DNA of 7,215 nucleotides from Candidatus Omnitrophota bacterium (GTDB lineage: Bacteria > Omnitrophota > Gorgyraeia > Gygaellales > Profunditerraquicolaceae). Positions 1 through 5,602 of this stretch are shown here, in pieces (position 1 is the first letter of the stretch; each line of letters begins with the position of its first letter). The position numbers and the translations under genes were made by a program. Below the pieces are notes generated by a model. The model ran no database searches, had not been told where the DNA came from, and saw only the letters and a program-made list of their open reading frames with translations. The DNA lies in the NCBI GenBank assembly GCA_030691585.1, contig JAUYEC010000053.1:1-7215 (forward strand). The letters run 5' to 3'.

Positions 1-1
1 C

Positions 2-238
2 GGTGTCACTCCGGGTATGACCAAGGAGCAGGCGGTCAGAGCCGTCCAATCGTTAGACAAGAAAAAAATTTACGAGATCATTGATGCCGCCCCTGATGCC
101 ATGCCCGCCCGCTTGTTTAAAGAGCATCTCAGCCGCACCAGCCAACAGCTCCAGTCCAGCCAGTTAGCCGTCCAGACCCGCAGGATCTGGAACAAACTCA
201 TCAAAAATACCACCGCGGCATCCCGTCATTCAAAATAA
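2..238 (+). CDS. C-terminal part of an unrecognised protein (5' end outside window)
   Basis: The frame is open from the first bases of the window to a TAA at 236-238, so at least 78 residues are visible. An ATG at 17 is possible, but no good Shine-Dalgarno precedes it and the frame stays open upstream, so I treat the gene as 5'-truncated. The visible part begins GVTPGMTKEQA, followed by a lysine-rich, probably helical stretch (SLDKKKIYEIIDAAPDAMP) and a Gln/Ser-rich helix ending in a basic tail. There are no cysteines, no membrane segment and no motif I recognise. The opening PGMTKEQ resembles the start of SmpA/BamE-type repeats, but the rest does not follow that family, so I assign no function. 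That it is a real gene is likely; its identity is unknown. Confidence 0.55.
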   Translation, partial: GVTPGMTKEQAVRAVQSLDKKKIYEIIDAAPDAMPARLFKEHLSRTSQQLQSSQLAVQTRRIWNKLIKNTTAASRHSK

Positions 239-337
239 TTTATAAATGTAATCTGCCTCTGGCGAGTTACTCGCTCAAGTAGCTTTTGCCCCCGAACGTA
301 AAGTTGGAGGGGTCGCCGGAGATCTTTCGCATTTCGG

Positions 338-393
338 CGGCGCGGAAACTCGTGCTTTTTGCTCTAGCAAAAAGCACTCAGACAACCGCGCCG
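338..393. repeat. Nested perfect-arm stem-loop
   Basis: The outer arms CGGCGCGG (338-345) and CCGCGCCG (386-393) are exact reverse complements. The inner arms GTGCTTTTTGC (352-362) and GCAAAAAGCAC (367-377) form an 11-bp stem on a TCTA loop. The two stems are separated by unpaired AAACTC and TCAGACAA. No T-run follows, so it is not a standard intrinsic terminator. The shape suits a dispersed repeat element or a structured RNA. Confidence 0.6.
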
Positions 394-557
394 TTCCCGT
401 TTTGTCGCTGCGGCCAATACGTAAGCTTGCGAGCCTTGCTCCACGGGAATTCCCTCAATGCTCAAGCTCCTCCGGCTAAAAGCTCCATTTCGCTCGCAAT
501 CTCTCCAGAGGCAGCTATATTCTATAAAAAAAGCGAAAAAAAGTTTGTTAGATTTCA

Positions 558-589
558 CTTCCTCCTGCGTCTGTTATGGTAGGAGGTGG
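558..589 (+). promoter_or_regulatory. Shine-Dalgarno of the propeller gene, with a possible sequestering hairpin
   Basis: AGGAGG at 581-586 lies 7 bases upstream of the ATG at 594 and decides that start over the in-frame ATG at 576, which has no such site. CCTCCT at 561-566 is its exact complement, and G567-C568 can extend the pairing to G579-T580 with one G-U pair. This leaves a 10-base loop. In the mRNA the ribosome site could therefore be partly masked. The Shine-Dalgarno is clear; the masking is inference. Confidence 0.5.
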
Positions 590-593
590 CAAG

Positions 594-2147
594 ATGAGAA
601 AAGTATTGTTGGTGTGTTTGCTGCTAAGTTTGTGGCAGGCAACAGCTGTTTTGGCAGCGGAGGTGAGTTGGGAGGAGATCGCAAGGGGTAATATGGAGGT
701 GAGCGCTGTTTTGGTGCAGGTGGATAATCCGCGGGTGATCGTAATCGGCGCAAAAGGCGGCATATTTAAATCCGAAGACGCGGGTGGAAGTTGGCGGCTG
801 GCCATGCCGTTAAGGGGGCAGAGAGTAAACAACTTATACAGCGATCCCGGGAACAAAAATTTCCTCTATGCCGCCTGCGCCAACGGGCTCTATTATAGCG
901 CCAACAGCGGCGCTGATTGGAGAAGATTATATAAAGGAAGGAATGACGCGCAGAGCGATTGTTTGGCGTTCCTGGCTTGTGCCGATAACTTATTTTTAGG
1001 GACAGGAGAAGGTTTATTTATCAGTCAGGATCAGGGGCGGACGTGGCTCAAGGAAAGCGGAAAAATTGGCGACAGTAAAATTTTCGCGCTTGTCTCTATC
1101 CGGGATGTAACAGGAGGGTATGAAATTTATGCCGCTTCAGTTGAAGGGGTATTTCGCATGCTCCCAAGTGATAAAACATGGGAGAGGGTTTTTGTTCCCA
1201 GCGCCCAAGAAGCGCCTCCCGGCGTCTGCGATGACGATCAGGATAAAGGCGGGGATGAGCGCGCCACGAATATCCGCTATCTTGCGCTAGGCACGTTTTC
1301 AGCGCCTTGCTTGTACCTATCTACCTCAAGAGGCGTTTATGCCAGCATTGACAAAGGAAAATCCTGGGACGCGCTTGTTGATTATGGCCTGCTTAGCCGC
1401 GACGCAGGATATATTTTAGCCACGCCATCCGGAGAGCTTTACGTGACGACAAGTTCGGGCATATTTAAATATACGGGGCAGCGCTGGCAGGAGTTGTCTT
1501 TCGCGCTCTCTGCCGGAGAATACAGGGCCCTGGCTATAGATAAAGATGGCAATCTGTACGCGGCCTGCGATAAAGGATTGTTCCGCTGTTTAAGGCGTGA
1601 TTTTGCCGCGTATCAGCCGCAAGAGGCAATATCACAGCACTTAGCCAAAGAACCGGATGTGCAGGAGGTTCAGAAAGCGGCGATCAAATACGCCGAAGTC
1701 TGCCCGGAAAAAATAAAAATCTGGCGCCGCCAGGCAATGGCTTGTGCATTACTGCCGACCTTAAGCGCCACGGTCAACCGGGACGCCGGAGACCTCTGGC
1801 ATTGGGAGTCAGGCTCGAGCACTAAGGCTGGGGATGATGTTTTAATAAAGGGGCGTGACAGCATGGGCTGGGATGTGCGCCTGAGCTGGGACCTAAGCCA
1901 GATCATCTGGAATCCCGATCAGACTTCCATTGATGTGCGCTCAAAATTAATGGTGGACCTGCGCAATGACATACTCGACGAGGTCAACAAGATATATTTT
2001 GAGCGTCTGCGCATCAAGATGGAGCTGGAGGAATTGCGCATAGAGGACAAGAGAAAGCGCATGGAAAAGGAATTGCGCCTGAAGGAGCTGACCGCTTCGC
2101 TTGACGCTTACACCGGCGGTTATTTCTCGCGCAAGATAAAGACATAA
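594..2147 (+). CDS. Exported Asp-box (BNR/Ycf48-like) beta-propeller protein with a separate C-terminal domain
   Basis: With the start at 594, set by AGGAGG at 581-586, the product is 517 residues. It opens with a signal peptide, MRKVLLVCLLLSLWQATAVLA, with likely cleavage near residue 21-22. Residues about 25-335 carry a repeated hydrophobic-Gly strand plus Asp-box pattern: GIFKSEDAGGSW (56-67), GLYYSANSGADW (98-109), GLFISQDQGRTW (140-151), GVFRMLPSDKTW (185-196), GVYASIDKGKSW (247-258), GIFKYTGQRW (289-298) and a degenerate GLFRC (328-332). Seven units suggest a seven-bladed propeller of the sialidase/Ycf48/sortilin type. Sialidase catalytic residues are not apparent, so enzyme activity should not be assumed. 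A distinct region follows from about 353 to 517: a helix, a Trp-rich segment at 401-440 and a charged coiled coil at about 455-505. It acts outside the cytoplasm; its role is unknown. It lies just upstream of two small exported proteins. Confidence 0.8.
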   Translation: MRKVLLVCLLLSLWQATAVLAAEVSWEEIARGNMEVSAVLVQVDNPRVIVIGAKGGIFKSEDAGGSWRLAMPLRGQRVNNLYSDPGNKNFLYAACANGLYYSANSGADWRRLYKGRNDAQSDCLAFLACADNLFLGTGEGLFISQDQGRTWLKESGKIGDSKIFALVSIRDVTGGYEIYAASVEGVFRMLPSDKTWERVFVPSAQEAPPGVCDDDQDKGGDERATNIRYLALGTFSAPCLYLSTSRGVYASIDKGKSWDALVDYGLLSRDAGYILATPSGELYVTTSSGIFKYTGQRWQELSFALSAGEYRALAIDKDGNLYAACDKGLFRCLRRDFAAYQPQEAISQHLAKEPDVQEVQKAAIKYAEVCPEKIKIWRRQAMACALLPTLSATVNRDAGDLWHWESGSSTKAGDDVLIKGRDSMGWDVRLSWDLSQIIWNPDQTSIDVRSKLMVDLRNDILDEVNKIYFERLRIKMELEELRIEDKRKRMEKELRLKELTASLDAYTGGYFSRKIKT

Positions 2148-2216
2148 AAAAGGGGACAGCGACTTTTTTTCACGCTGGCTAACAGCGACGGGGAAAAAAG
2201 TCGCTGTCCCCTTTTT
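2147..2216. repeat. Long hairpin repeat with 23-bp perfect arms, possible bidirectional terminator
   Basis: The arms 2147-2169 and 2194-2216 are exact reverse complements. Each has an A/T run on both sides of the core GGGGACAGCGAC or its complement GTCGCTGTCCCC. Inside the 24-base loop, CGCTG (2173-2177) and CAGCG (2183-2187) form a second small stem. The left arm begins at the last A of the TAA stop (2145-2147) of the propeller gene. Its G/C stem followed by TTTTT means it could end transcription in either direction. The symmetry and gene-end position suggest a short mobile repeat (MITE or REP-like) rather than an ordinary terminator. No transposase is present nearby. Confidence 0.75.
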
Positions 2217-2223
2217 ATTTATA

Positions 2224-2252
2224 TTGACAACCGCCTGAAACAAGAAGAAAAT
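2224..2252 (+). promoter_or_regulatory. Candidate sigma-70-type promoter
   Basis: An exact TTGACA lies at 2224-2229. The best -10 at 17-bp spacing is GAAAAT at 2247-2252, a 4/6 match. It follows the hairpin repeat directly and precedes the ATG at 2279, so it would start transcription of the two small exported protein genes. The poor -10 keeps confidence low. Confidence 0.35.
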
Positions 2253-2278
2253 AAGAGAAATAAATCGGAGGCCTAAAT

Positions 2279-2578
2279 ATGCCCAGGCGAATTTTTTACG
2301 CAGTTGTGATTGCGGGTTGTTGTATCTTTACTTGTGGCGCGGCGTTAGCAGAGTTACAGGAAAAAGGCGAAAGTTCCGAACAGGATTTCAAATACACAAC
2401 TAACGACGATTCGATCGTAGAATATACCGTACCTTCTAAACTGAGCACCGACGAAGAATATCTTCCCGCGGATCCGATGACGGTAAGCCAGCCGCTCATA
2501 GAGCCGGACCAGGCCGAGCCAATGCCGCAGGATATTACGTATACAGAACAACCCGAAAACGACCCTGACATTAAGTAG
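2279..2578 (+). CDS. Small exported acidic protein, probable paralogue of the next gene
   Basis: The product is 99 residues. GGAGG at 2267-2271, seven bases before the ATG, supports this start. The N-terminus MPRR plus hydrophobic residues 5-23 is a signal peptide, most simply cut after ALA at residue 24. I-A-G-C at residues 11-14 also fits a lipobox, but the hydrophobic residues after Cys14 argue against a lipoprotein. The mature part is rich in Asp, Glu and Pro, with only four lysines and no arginine or cysteine, and is probably disordered. K38-Y39 to I46 and DEEYLPADPMT (58-68) line up with the next gene, so the two look like tandem paralogues. The TAG stop lies inside a palindromic repeat, so the C-terminus may have been shortened by that insertion. 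I recognise no family or function. Confidence 0.65.
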   Translation: MPRRIFYAVVIAGCCIFTCGAALAELQEKGESSEQDFKYTTNDDSIVEYTVPSKLSTDEEYLPADPMTVSQPLIEPDQAEPMPQDITYTEQPENDPDIK

Positions 2579-2603
2579 GGACAGGTTTTAAACCTGTCCC
2601 TAC
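2575..2603. repeat. 29-bp palindromic repeat, copy 1
   Basis: The arms GTAGGGACAGGTTT (2575-2588) and AAACCTGTCCCTAC (2590-2603) are perfect complements around a single T. The whole 29 bp is the exact reverse complement of the copy at 6674-6702. The TAG stop of the preceding gene (2576-2578) is part of its left arm. GTAG at the outer end of each arm recalls the tetranucleotide at the foot of REP hairpins recognised by RAYT transposases; that link is inference. No T-run follows, so it is not an intrinsic terminator. Confidence 0.85.
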
Positions 2604-2665
2604 AAATGCATCTCAGGGGCGACGGTTGTTGGTCCCTGCAGGCTGTAACGGTAAGAGGAGGAATG

Positions 2666-3115
2666 ATGCCTAAGAATATGCAACTCCATTTATCCACAAT
2701 AATATTGGCAATGTTTATTTGTTGGCCGGCAACGGCCCAGGCGCAACAAGATGACCTATCTTTGCGGACTACGCCCAAATACAACAGCGAAGACGAGGCG
2801 ATCACGGGGACGGTTTCAGACGAACCTGACCGGGGCACTAAATTGGGGACGATAGAGGAATACATAGTTCCTGACCCGGCAATGACTCAAGGGGCGCTGC
2901 CTGACGCCCCGGTTGCGGATAACACCTTGGTAGAATCCGGAGAGCAGTCGTCTGTGCTTAATGATGATACCATGCGCTCAACAGGCCTTAGATCAGACGC
3001 GGGAGAGGATACAACAGGCAGGTCAACTCCGGCAGACGACAGCGGTACCCAGGAATACGCTAACCCCTACGGCCCTACCCCCGACCTATTCGAGCCGAAG
3101 AAGAATAATCGTTAG
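2666..3115 (+). CDS. Small exported acidic Ser/Thr/Pro-rich protein, paralogue of the preceding gene
   Basis: GAGGAGG at 2655-2661 points to the ATG at 2666 (149 residues), with the adjacent ATG at 2663 as alternative. The in-frame ATG at 2606 lacks a ribosome site and would put 20 residues before the signal peptide. Residues 1-26 are a signal peptide with likely cleavage after ATAQA. The mature chain is acidic and rich in Asp, Glu, Ser, Thr, Gly and Pro, has no cysteine, and looks disordered. KYNSEDEAI (38-46) and IEEYIVPDPAMT (63-74) match KYTTNDDSI and DEEYLPADPMT of the preceding protein at nearly the same residue numbers, which supports both the homology and the start. It continues about 50 residues longer, ending in a basic KKNNR tail. 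The location is periplasmic, surface or secreted; the function is unknown. Confidence 0.7.
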   Translation: MPKNMQLHLSTIILAMFICWPATAQAQQDDLSLRTTPKYNSEDEAITGTVSDEPDRGTKLGTIEEYIVPDPAMTQGALPDAPVADNTLVESGEQSSVLNDDTMRSTGLRSDAGEDTTGRSTPADDSGTQEYANPYGPTPDLFEPKKNNR

Positions 3116-3188
3116 CAAAGCCTGAAAACAAAAGAACCAGCTAGAATGGGCAGCTGCAACTACAATTTCCTTGCAAATGCCTTCTTTT

Positions 3189-3197
3189 TGTGATAAT
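3189..3197 (+). promoter_or_regulatory. Candidate extended -10 promoter for the trxA-pta-ackA operon
   Basis: TG-T-GATAAT (TG at 3189-3190, hexamer 3192-3197) is a 5/6 match to TATAAT with the extended-TG signature. TTGCAA at 3171-3176 is a weak -35 at 15-bp spacing. Transcription would start near 3204, giving a leader of about 45 bases before the thioredoxin ATG. No other promoter is seen between 3116 and 3248. Confidence 0.4.
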
Positions 3198-3248
3198 TTA
3201 TTCACCTGTCTGTCCACATATTACTAATCTTTTAACATGGGATACCTA

Positions 3249-3581
3249 ATGAGCTTAGAGCATTTCACCGACGCTAATTTCAAGAAAGAAGTGTTGGAAT
3301 CAGAATTGCCTGTTTTGGTGGACTATTGGGCCAATTGGTGCGGGCCATGCAAGACGATCGCCCCCATCGTAGAAGAATTGGCTGGCCTTTACAAGGGCAA
3401 GATCAAGGTTGGAAAGATAGACGTAGATGAAAATTCCAAGACCGCCACCAAATACGGAGTGATGTCCATACCTACCTTGATGTTTTTTAAGAAAGGCAAA
3501 GTGGTTAATCAGATAGTTGGCGTATTAAGTAAAGCCGCGTTGGTAAAAAAAATAGAGGAGAACATCAGGGAATCCGCGTGA
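3249..3581 (+). CDS. trxA: Thioredoxin
   Basis: This is a cytoplasmic protein disulfide reductase, normally kept reduced by thioredoxin reductase. The redox motif WCGPC lies at 30-34 (cysteines 31 and 34), the buried Asp at 25, and the conserved cis-proline at 75 in SIPT. The strand/helix order and closing GVLSKAALVKKIEENI are typical of thioredoxins. I prefer the ATG at 3249 (110 residues, the family's usual length) over the in-frame ATG at 3237. Only a weak GGGA (3239-3242) precedes 3249, and nothing precedes 3237. There is no signal peptide. The stop overlaps the GTG start of the next gene by 4 bp, so thioredoxin heads the acetate operon. A role in keeping operon or fermentative enzymes reduced is possible but not shown. 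Confidence 0.95.
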   Translation: MSLEHFTDANFKKEVLESELPVLVDYWANWCGPCKTIAPIVEELAGLYKGKIKVGKIDVDENSKTATKYGVMSIPTLMFFKKGKVVNQIVGVLSKAALVKKIEENIRESA

Positions 3582-4666
3582 AAAAGATCTTTATCGCCGC
3601 CACCAAACAGAACGACGGTAAGACCACTGTTTCTCTGGGCCTGGTCTGTAATTTTCAGAGCCGCTTTAAAAAGGTCGGTTTTATCAAACCGATAGGCCAG
3701 CGGTATCTTGAGGAAGAGGGCCAAAAGATTGACGAAGATTCGATATTAATCGAAGAAGTCTGCGGCATCAAATGCGGCTTAAAGGACATGAGCCCCATTG
3801 CCGTGGAGCGGGGGTTTACCGAGAAATATATCGCCCGGCCCGATCCAAAGGCGATCAGCAGACGGATAAAGGATTCTTTTCGCAGGGTATCAAAACGCAA
3901 CCGGTTTGTAGTCATAGAGGGAACGGGCCACGCCGGTGTCGGGTCGGTCTTTGACCATTCAAACGCCAGGGTCGCCAGGCTTCTGGGTTCAAAGGTGATC
4001 ATTATTTCTTCGGGCGGCGTAGGCAGGCCAATAGATGAAATAGTATTAAACAAGGCGCTGTTTGAAAAAGAAGGCGTCAAGGTGCTCGGGGTTATAGTAA
4101 ATAAGGTCCTTCCGGATAAATTCGAGAAGATCGGCCGTTTGGTCAGGAGCGGGTTGCAACGCCAGGGGATTAAGGTGCTCGGGGTCCTTCCGTATAATCC
4201 GATGCTTGCCCGGCCGACCATAGAGCAGATCCTGGAAGAGACGGATTATGAGCTTGTCTGCGGCAGGGAATATCTTGAGTGTTCGGTATCACAGGTAATA
4301 GTCGGGGCAATGGAGCCGCACGACGCGATCAAATATATCACCGACGACAGCCTGATGATCACGCCCGGCGACAGGGAAGATATGATCATGACTGCGTTGG
4401 GATGTTTTCGGGACGGCGAGGTTAAGCGCCTAAAGATTGCCGGAATAATCCTCACCGGAGGCATTATGCCGGAGGCCCCGATCATGAACCTCTTGATCAA
4501 GGCGCAGGTCCCGGTGCTTTTATCCAAACAGGACACCTATGACGTTGCCACCGTAATTCATGAGCTTACGGTAAAGATCAGGCCGCGGGATACCGAGAAG
4601 ATCAACGCGGTAATAAAATTAATCAAAGAACAAGTAGATCTGGATATGATCTTAAGGGAGATGTGA
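3578..4666 (+). CDS. Stand-alone P-loop (BioD-like) plus DRTGG protein, homologous to the N-terminal part of long phosphotransacetylases
   Basis: The product is 362 residues from a GTG start that overlaps the thioredoxin stop (GTGA); AGGG at 3567-3570 is the ribosome site. Residues 1-210 form a BioD-like (AAA_26) P-loop domain with Walker A ATKQNDGKTT (8-17), FIKPIGQ (35-41) and EGTGHAGVGSV (114-124). Residues about 212-320 match a DRTGG domain (ARPTIEQILEET, VIVGAM 240-245, ILTGG 291-295). This is the architecture of COG0857, which in E. coli forms the N-terminus of Pta and affects allosteric control. Here it is a separate protein, one base ahead of pta. It lacks the Pta catalytic domain and should not be called a phosphotransacetylase. 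As a dethiobiotin synthetase it would be out of context, with no biotin genes nearby. I infer a regulatory or nucleotide-sensing partner of Pta. Confidence 0.85.
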   Translation: MKKIFIAATKQNDGKTTVSLGLVCNFQSRFKKVGFIKPIGQRYLEEEGQKIDEDSILIEEVCGIKCGLKDMSPIAVERGFTEKYIARPDPKAISRRIKDSFRRVSKRNRFVVIEGTGHAGVGSVFDHSNARVARLLGSKVIIISSGGVGRPIDEIVLNKALFEKEGVKVLGVIVNKVLPDKFEKIGRLVRSGLQRQGIKVLGVLPYNPMLARPTIEQILEETDYELVCGREYLECSVSQVIVGAMEPHDAIKYITDDSLMITPGDREDMIMTALGCFRDGEVKRLKIAGIILTGGIMPEAPIMNLLIKAQVPVLLSKQDTYDVATVIHELTVKIRPRDTEKINAVIKLIKEQVDLDMILREM

Positions 4667-4667
4667 C

Positions 4668-5597
4668 ATGGACATAATCACCAAACTTCGCGCGAAAGCA
4701 AAATCCACGCCGCGCACAATAGTGCTTCCTGAATATGACGAGCCGCGCACAATGGAAGCCGCGCGTATTATCCAGGAAGAAGGTATTGCCAAGGTATTGC
4801 TTTTGACCCCGGATAAAATAGACGCCGGAGAAAAGCAGCGTTATATTGAAGAATATTACCAGATGCACAAGGCCAAGGATGTTGAAGAGTCTGTGGTCCG
4901 GTCGTTGTTTGACGACCCGCTTTATTACGGGGCAATGCTGGCCAGGGAAGGAAAAGTTGACGGGATGGTAGGCGGTGCGGCACATACCACCGCGGATATG
5001 GCCAGGGCCTGCATTCGCTGTATAGGCGTTGAAGATCGCATCAGTATTGCCTCAAGTTGTTTTATCATGGCAGTGCCGGATTGCCTATATGGTGATAACG
5101 GCACTTTTGTATTCGCCGATTGCGGGATCATTCCCGAACCTAATTCCAGGCAGCTGGCCTGTGTTTCACTTGCGGCCGCCGAACTTGCCGCTAAGGTCCT
5201 GGGTTTGGTGCCGCGCATAGCGCTTTTGAGTTATTCCACAAGAGGTTCGGCTAAGGGCCGTTCCGTGGAAAAGATAACCGATGCCCTGGACCAGCTTAAA
5301 CAAATGGCGCCCGGGCTTTTGTTTGACGGTGAGATGCAGGTCGATGCCGCGATCGTTCCTGAAGTGGCCGGTATCAAGTATCCTGACAGTCCGTTAGGCG
5401 GCAAGGCCAATATTCTGATCTTTCCCAACCTTGAGTCGGGAAATATCGGTTATAAGCTTGTTGAGCGCCTGGCAAAGGCGCGCGCGTTAGGGCCCCTGTT
5501 CCTGGGGTTGAATAAGCCGGCAAGCGATCTTTCCCGCGGATGTTCGGTGCAGGATATTGTGGATTGCGTGGCAGTGACGGCGATCAGGGCGCAGTAA
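4668..5597 (+). CDS. pta: Phosphate acetyltransferase (phosphotransacetylase), short catalytic form
   Basis: It catalyses acetyl-CoA + phosphate to acetyl phosphate + CoA, reversibly, in the cytoplasm. The 309 residues are a single PTA/PTB domain, slightly shorter than the roughly 325-330 residues usual for the short form. Family motifs in order are VDGMVGGAAHTTADMARA (97-114), LSYSTRGSAKG (187-197), DGEMQVDAAIVPEVA (220-234), NLESGNIGYKLVERLA (254-269) and LNKPASDLSRGCSVQDIV (281-298). Ser289, Arg290 and Asp296 have the spacing of the catalytic Ser309, Arg310 and Asp316 of Methanosarcina thermophila Pta. GGGAG at 4656-4660, seven bases before the ATG, is a good ribosome site. The gene begins one base after the P-loop/DRTGG gene and ends five bases before ackA. 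A butyryl preference is possible in this superfamily, but the motifs and ackA neighbour favour acetyl. Confidence 0.95.
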   Translation: MDIITKLRAKAKSTPRTIVLPEYDEPRTMEAARIIQEEGIAKVLLLTPDKIDAGEKQRYIEEYYQMHKAKDVEESVVRSLFDDPLYYGAMLAREGKVDGMVGGAAHTTADMARACIRCIGVEDRISIASSCFIMAVPDCLYGDNGTFVFADCGIIPEPNSRQLACVSLAAAELAAKVLGLVPRIALLSYSTRGSAKGRSVEKITDALDQLKQMAPGLLFDGEMQVDAAIVPEVAGIKYPDSPLGGKANILIFPNLESGNIGYKLVERLAKARALGPLFLGLNKPASDLSRGCSVQDIVDCVAVTAIRAQ

Positions 5598-5602
5598 AAA
5601 AT

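Larger units (their letters stand above)
239..593. other. Gene-free interval with a structured, probably dispersed repeat
   Basis: No convincing gene lies here. The short frames on both strands have no start signals and look like translations of repeat DNA. The interval is unusually rich in inverted repeats: a small hairpin at 262-274, a nested two-tier hairpin at 338-393, a 7-bp pair 394-400/443-449, a 10-bp palindrome GGGAATTCCC at 445-454, and an 8-bp pair TTGCGAGC 427-434 / GCTCGCAA 492-499. From about 500 the sequence turns A/T-rich (TATATTCTATAAAA at 516-529), where a promoter for the gene at 594 could lie, although I find no matching -35 box. A dispersed intergenic repeat or a structured RNA are the two readings I would keep. 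Confidence 0.5.

Noticed and set aside
262..274. Hairpin GCGAG-TTA-CTCGC as terminator of the first gene.
   Set aside because: The stem is only 5 bp and no proper T-run follows directly, so terminator function cannot be supported.
286..582. Short frames on both strands in the gene-free interval (for example plus 286-582 and minus 364-558).
   Set aside because: They run through hairpins, lack ribosome sites and have low-quality composition; they are best explained as translated repeat DNA.
2296..2865. A 189-residue open frame on the minus strand.
   Set aside because: It lies antisense to the two exported-protein genes and across the palindrome, has no ribosome site and shows no recognisable domain. 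It is a shadow of the opposite strand.
2279..3115. The two acidic-protein genes are in the same reading frame, separated by one TAG, with the frame open from 2579 to 2606; this could be read as one gene broken by a stop or a readthrough fusion.
   Set aside because: The second gene has its own strong ribosome site (2655-2661) and a complete signal peptide, which would make no sense in the middle of one protein. The shared frame has a one-in-three chance of arising by accident.
3138..3175. Possible riboswitch or attenuator in the thioredoxin leader.
   Set aside because: Only two 5-bp complementary pairs (CAGCT/AGCTG and TGCAA/TTGCA) are present, they lie upstream of the candidate promoter, and no known riboswitch core is visible.
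3655..4221. A 188-residue open frame on the minus strand within the P-loop/DRTGG gene.
   Set aside because: It is fully antisense to a clearly conserved protein and has Pro/Ser/Arg-rich shadow composition.
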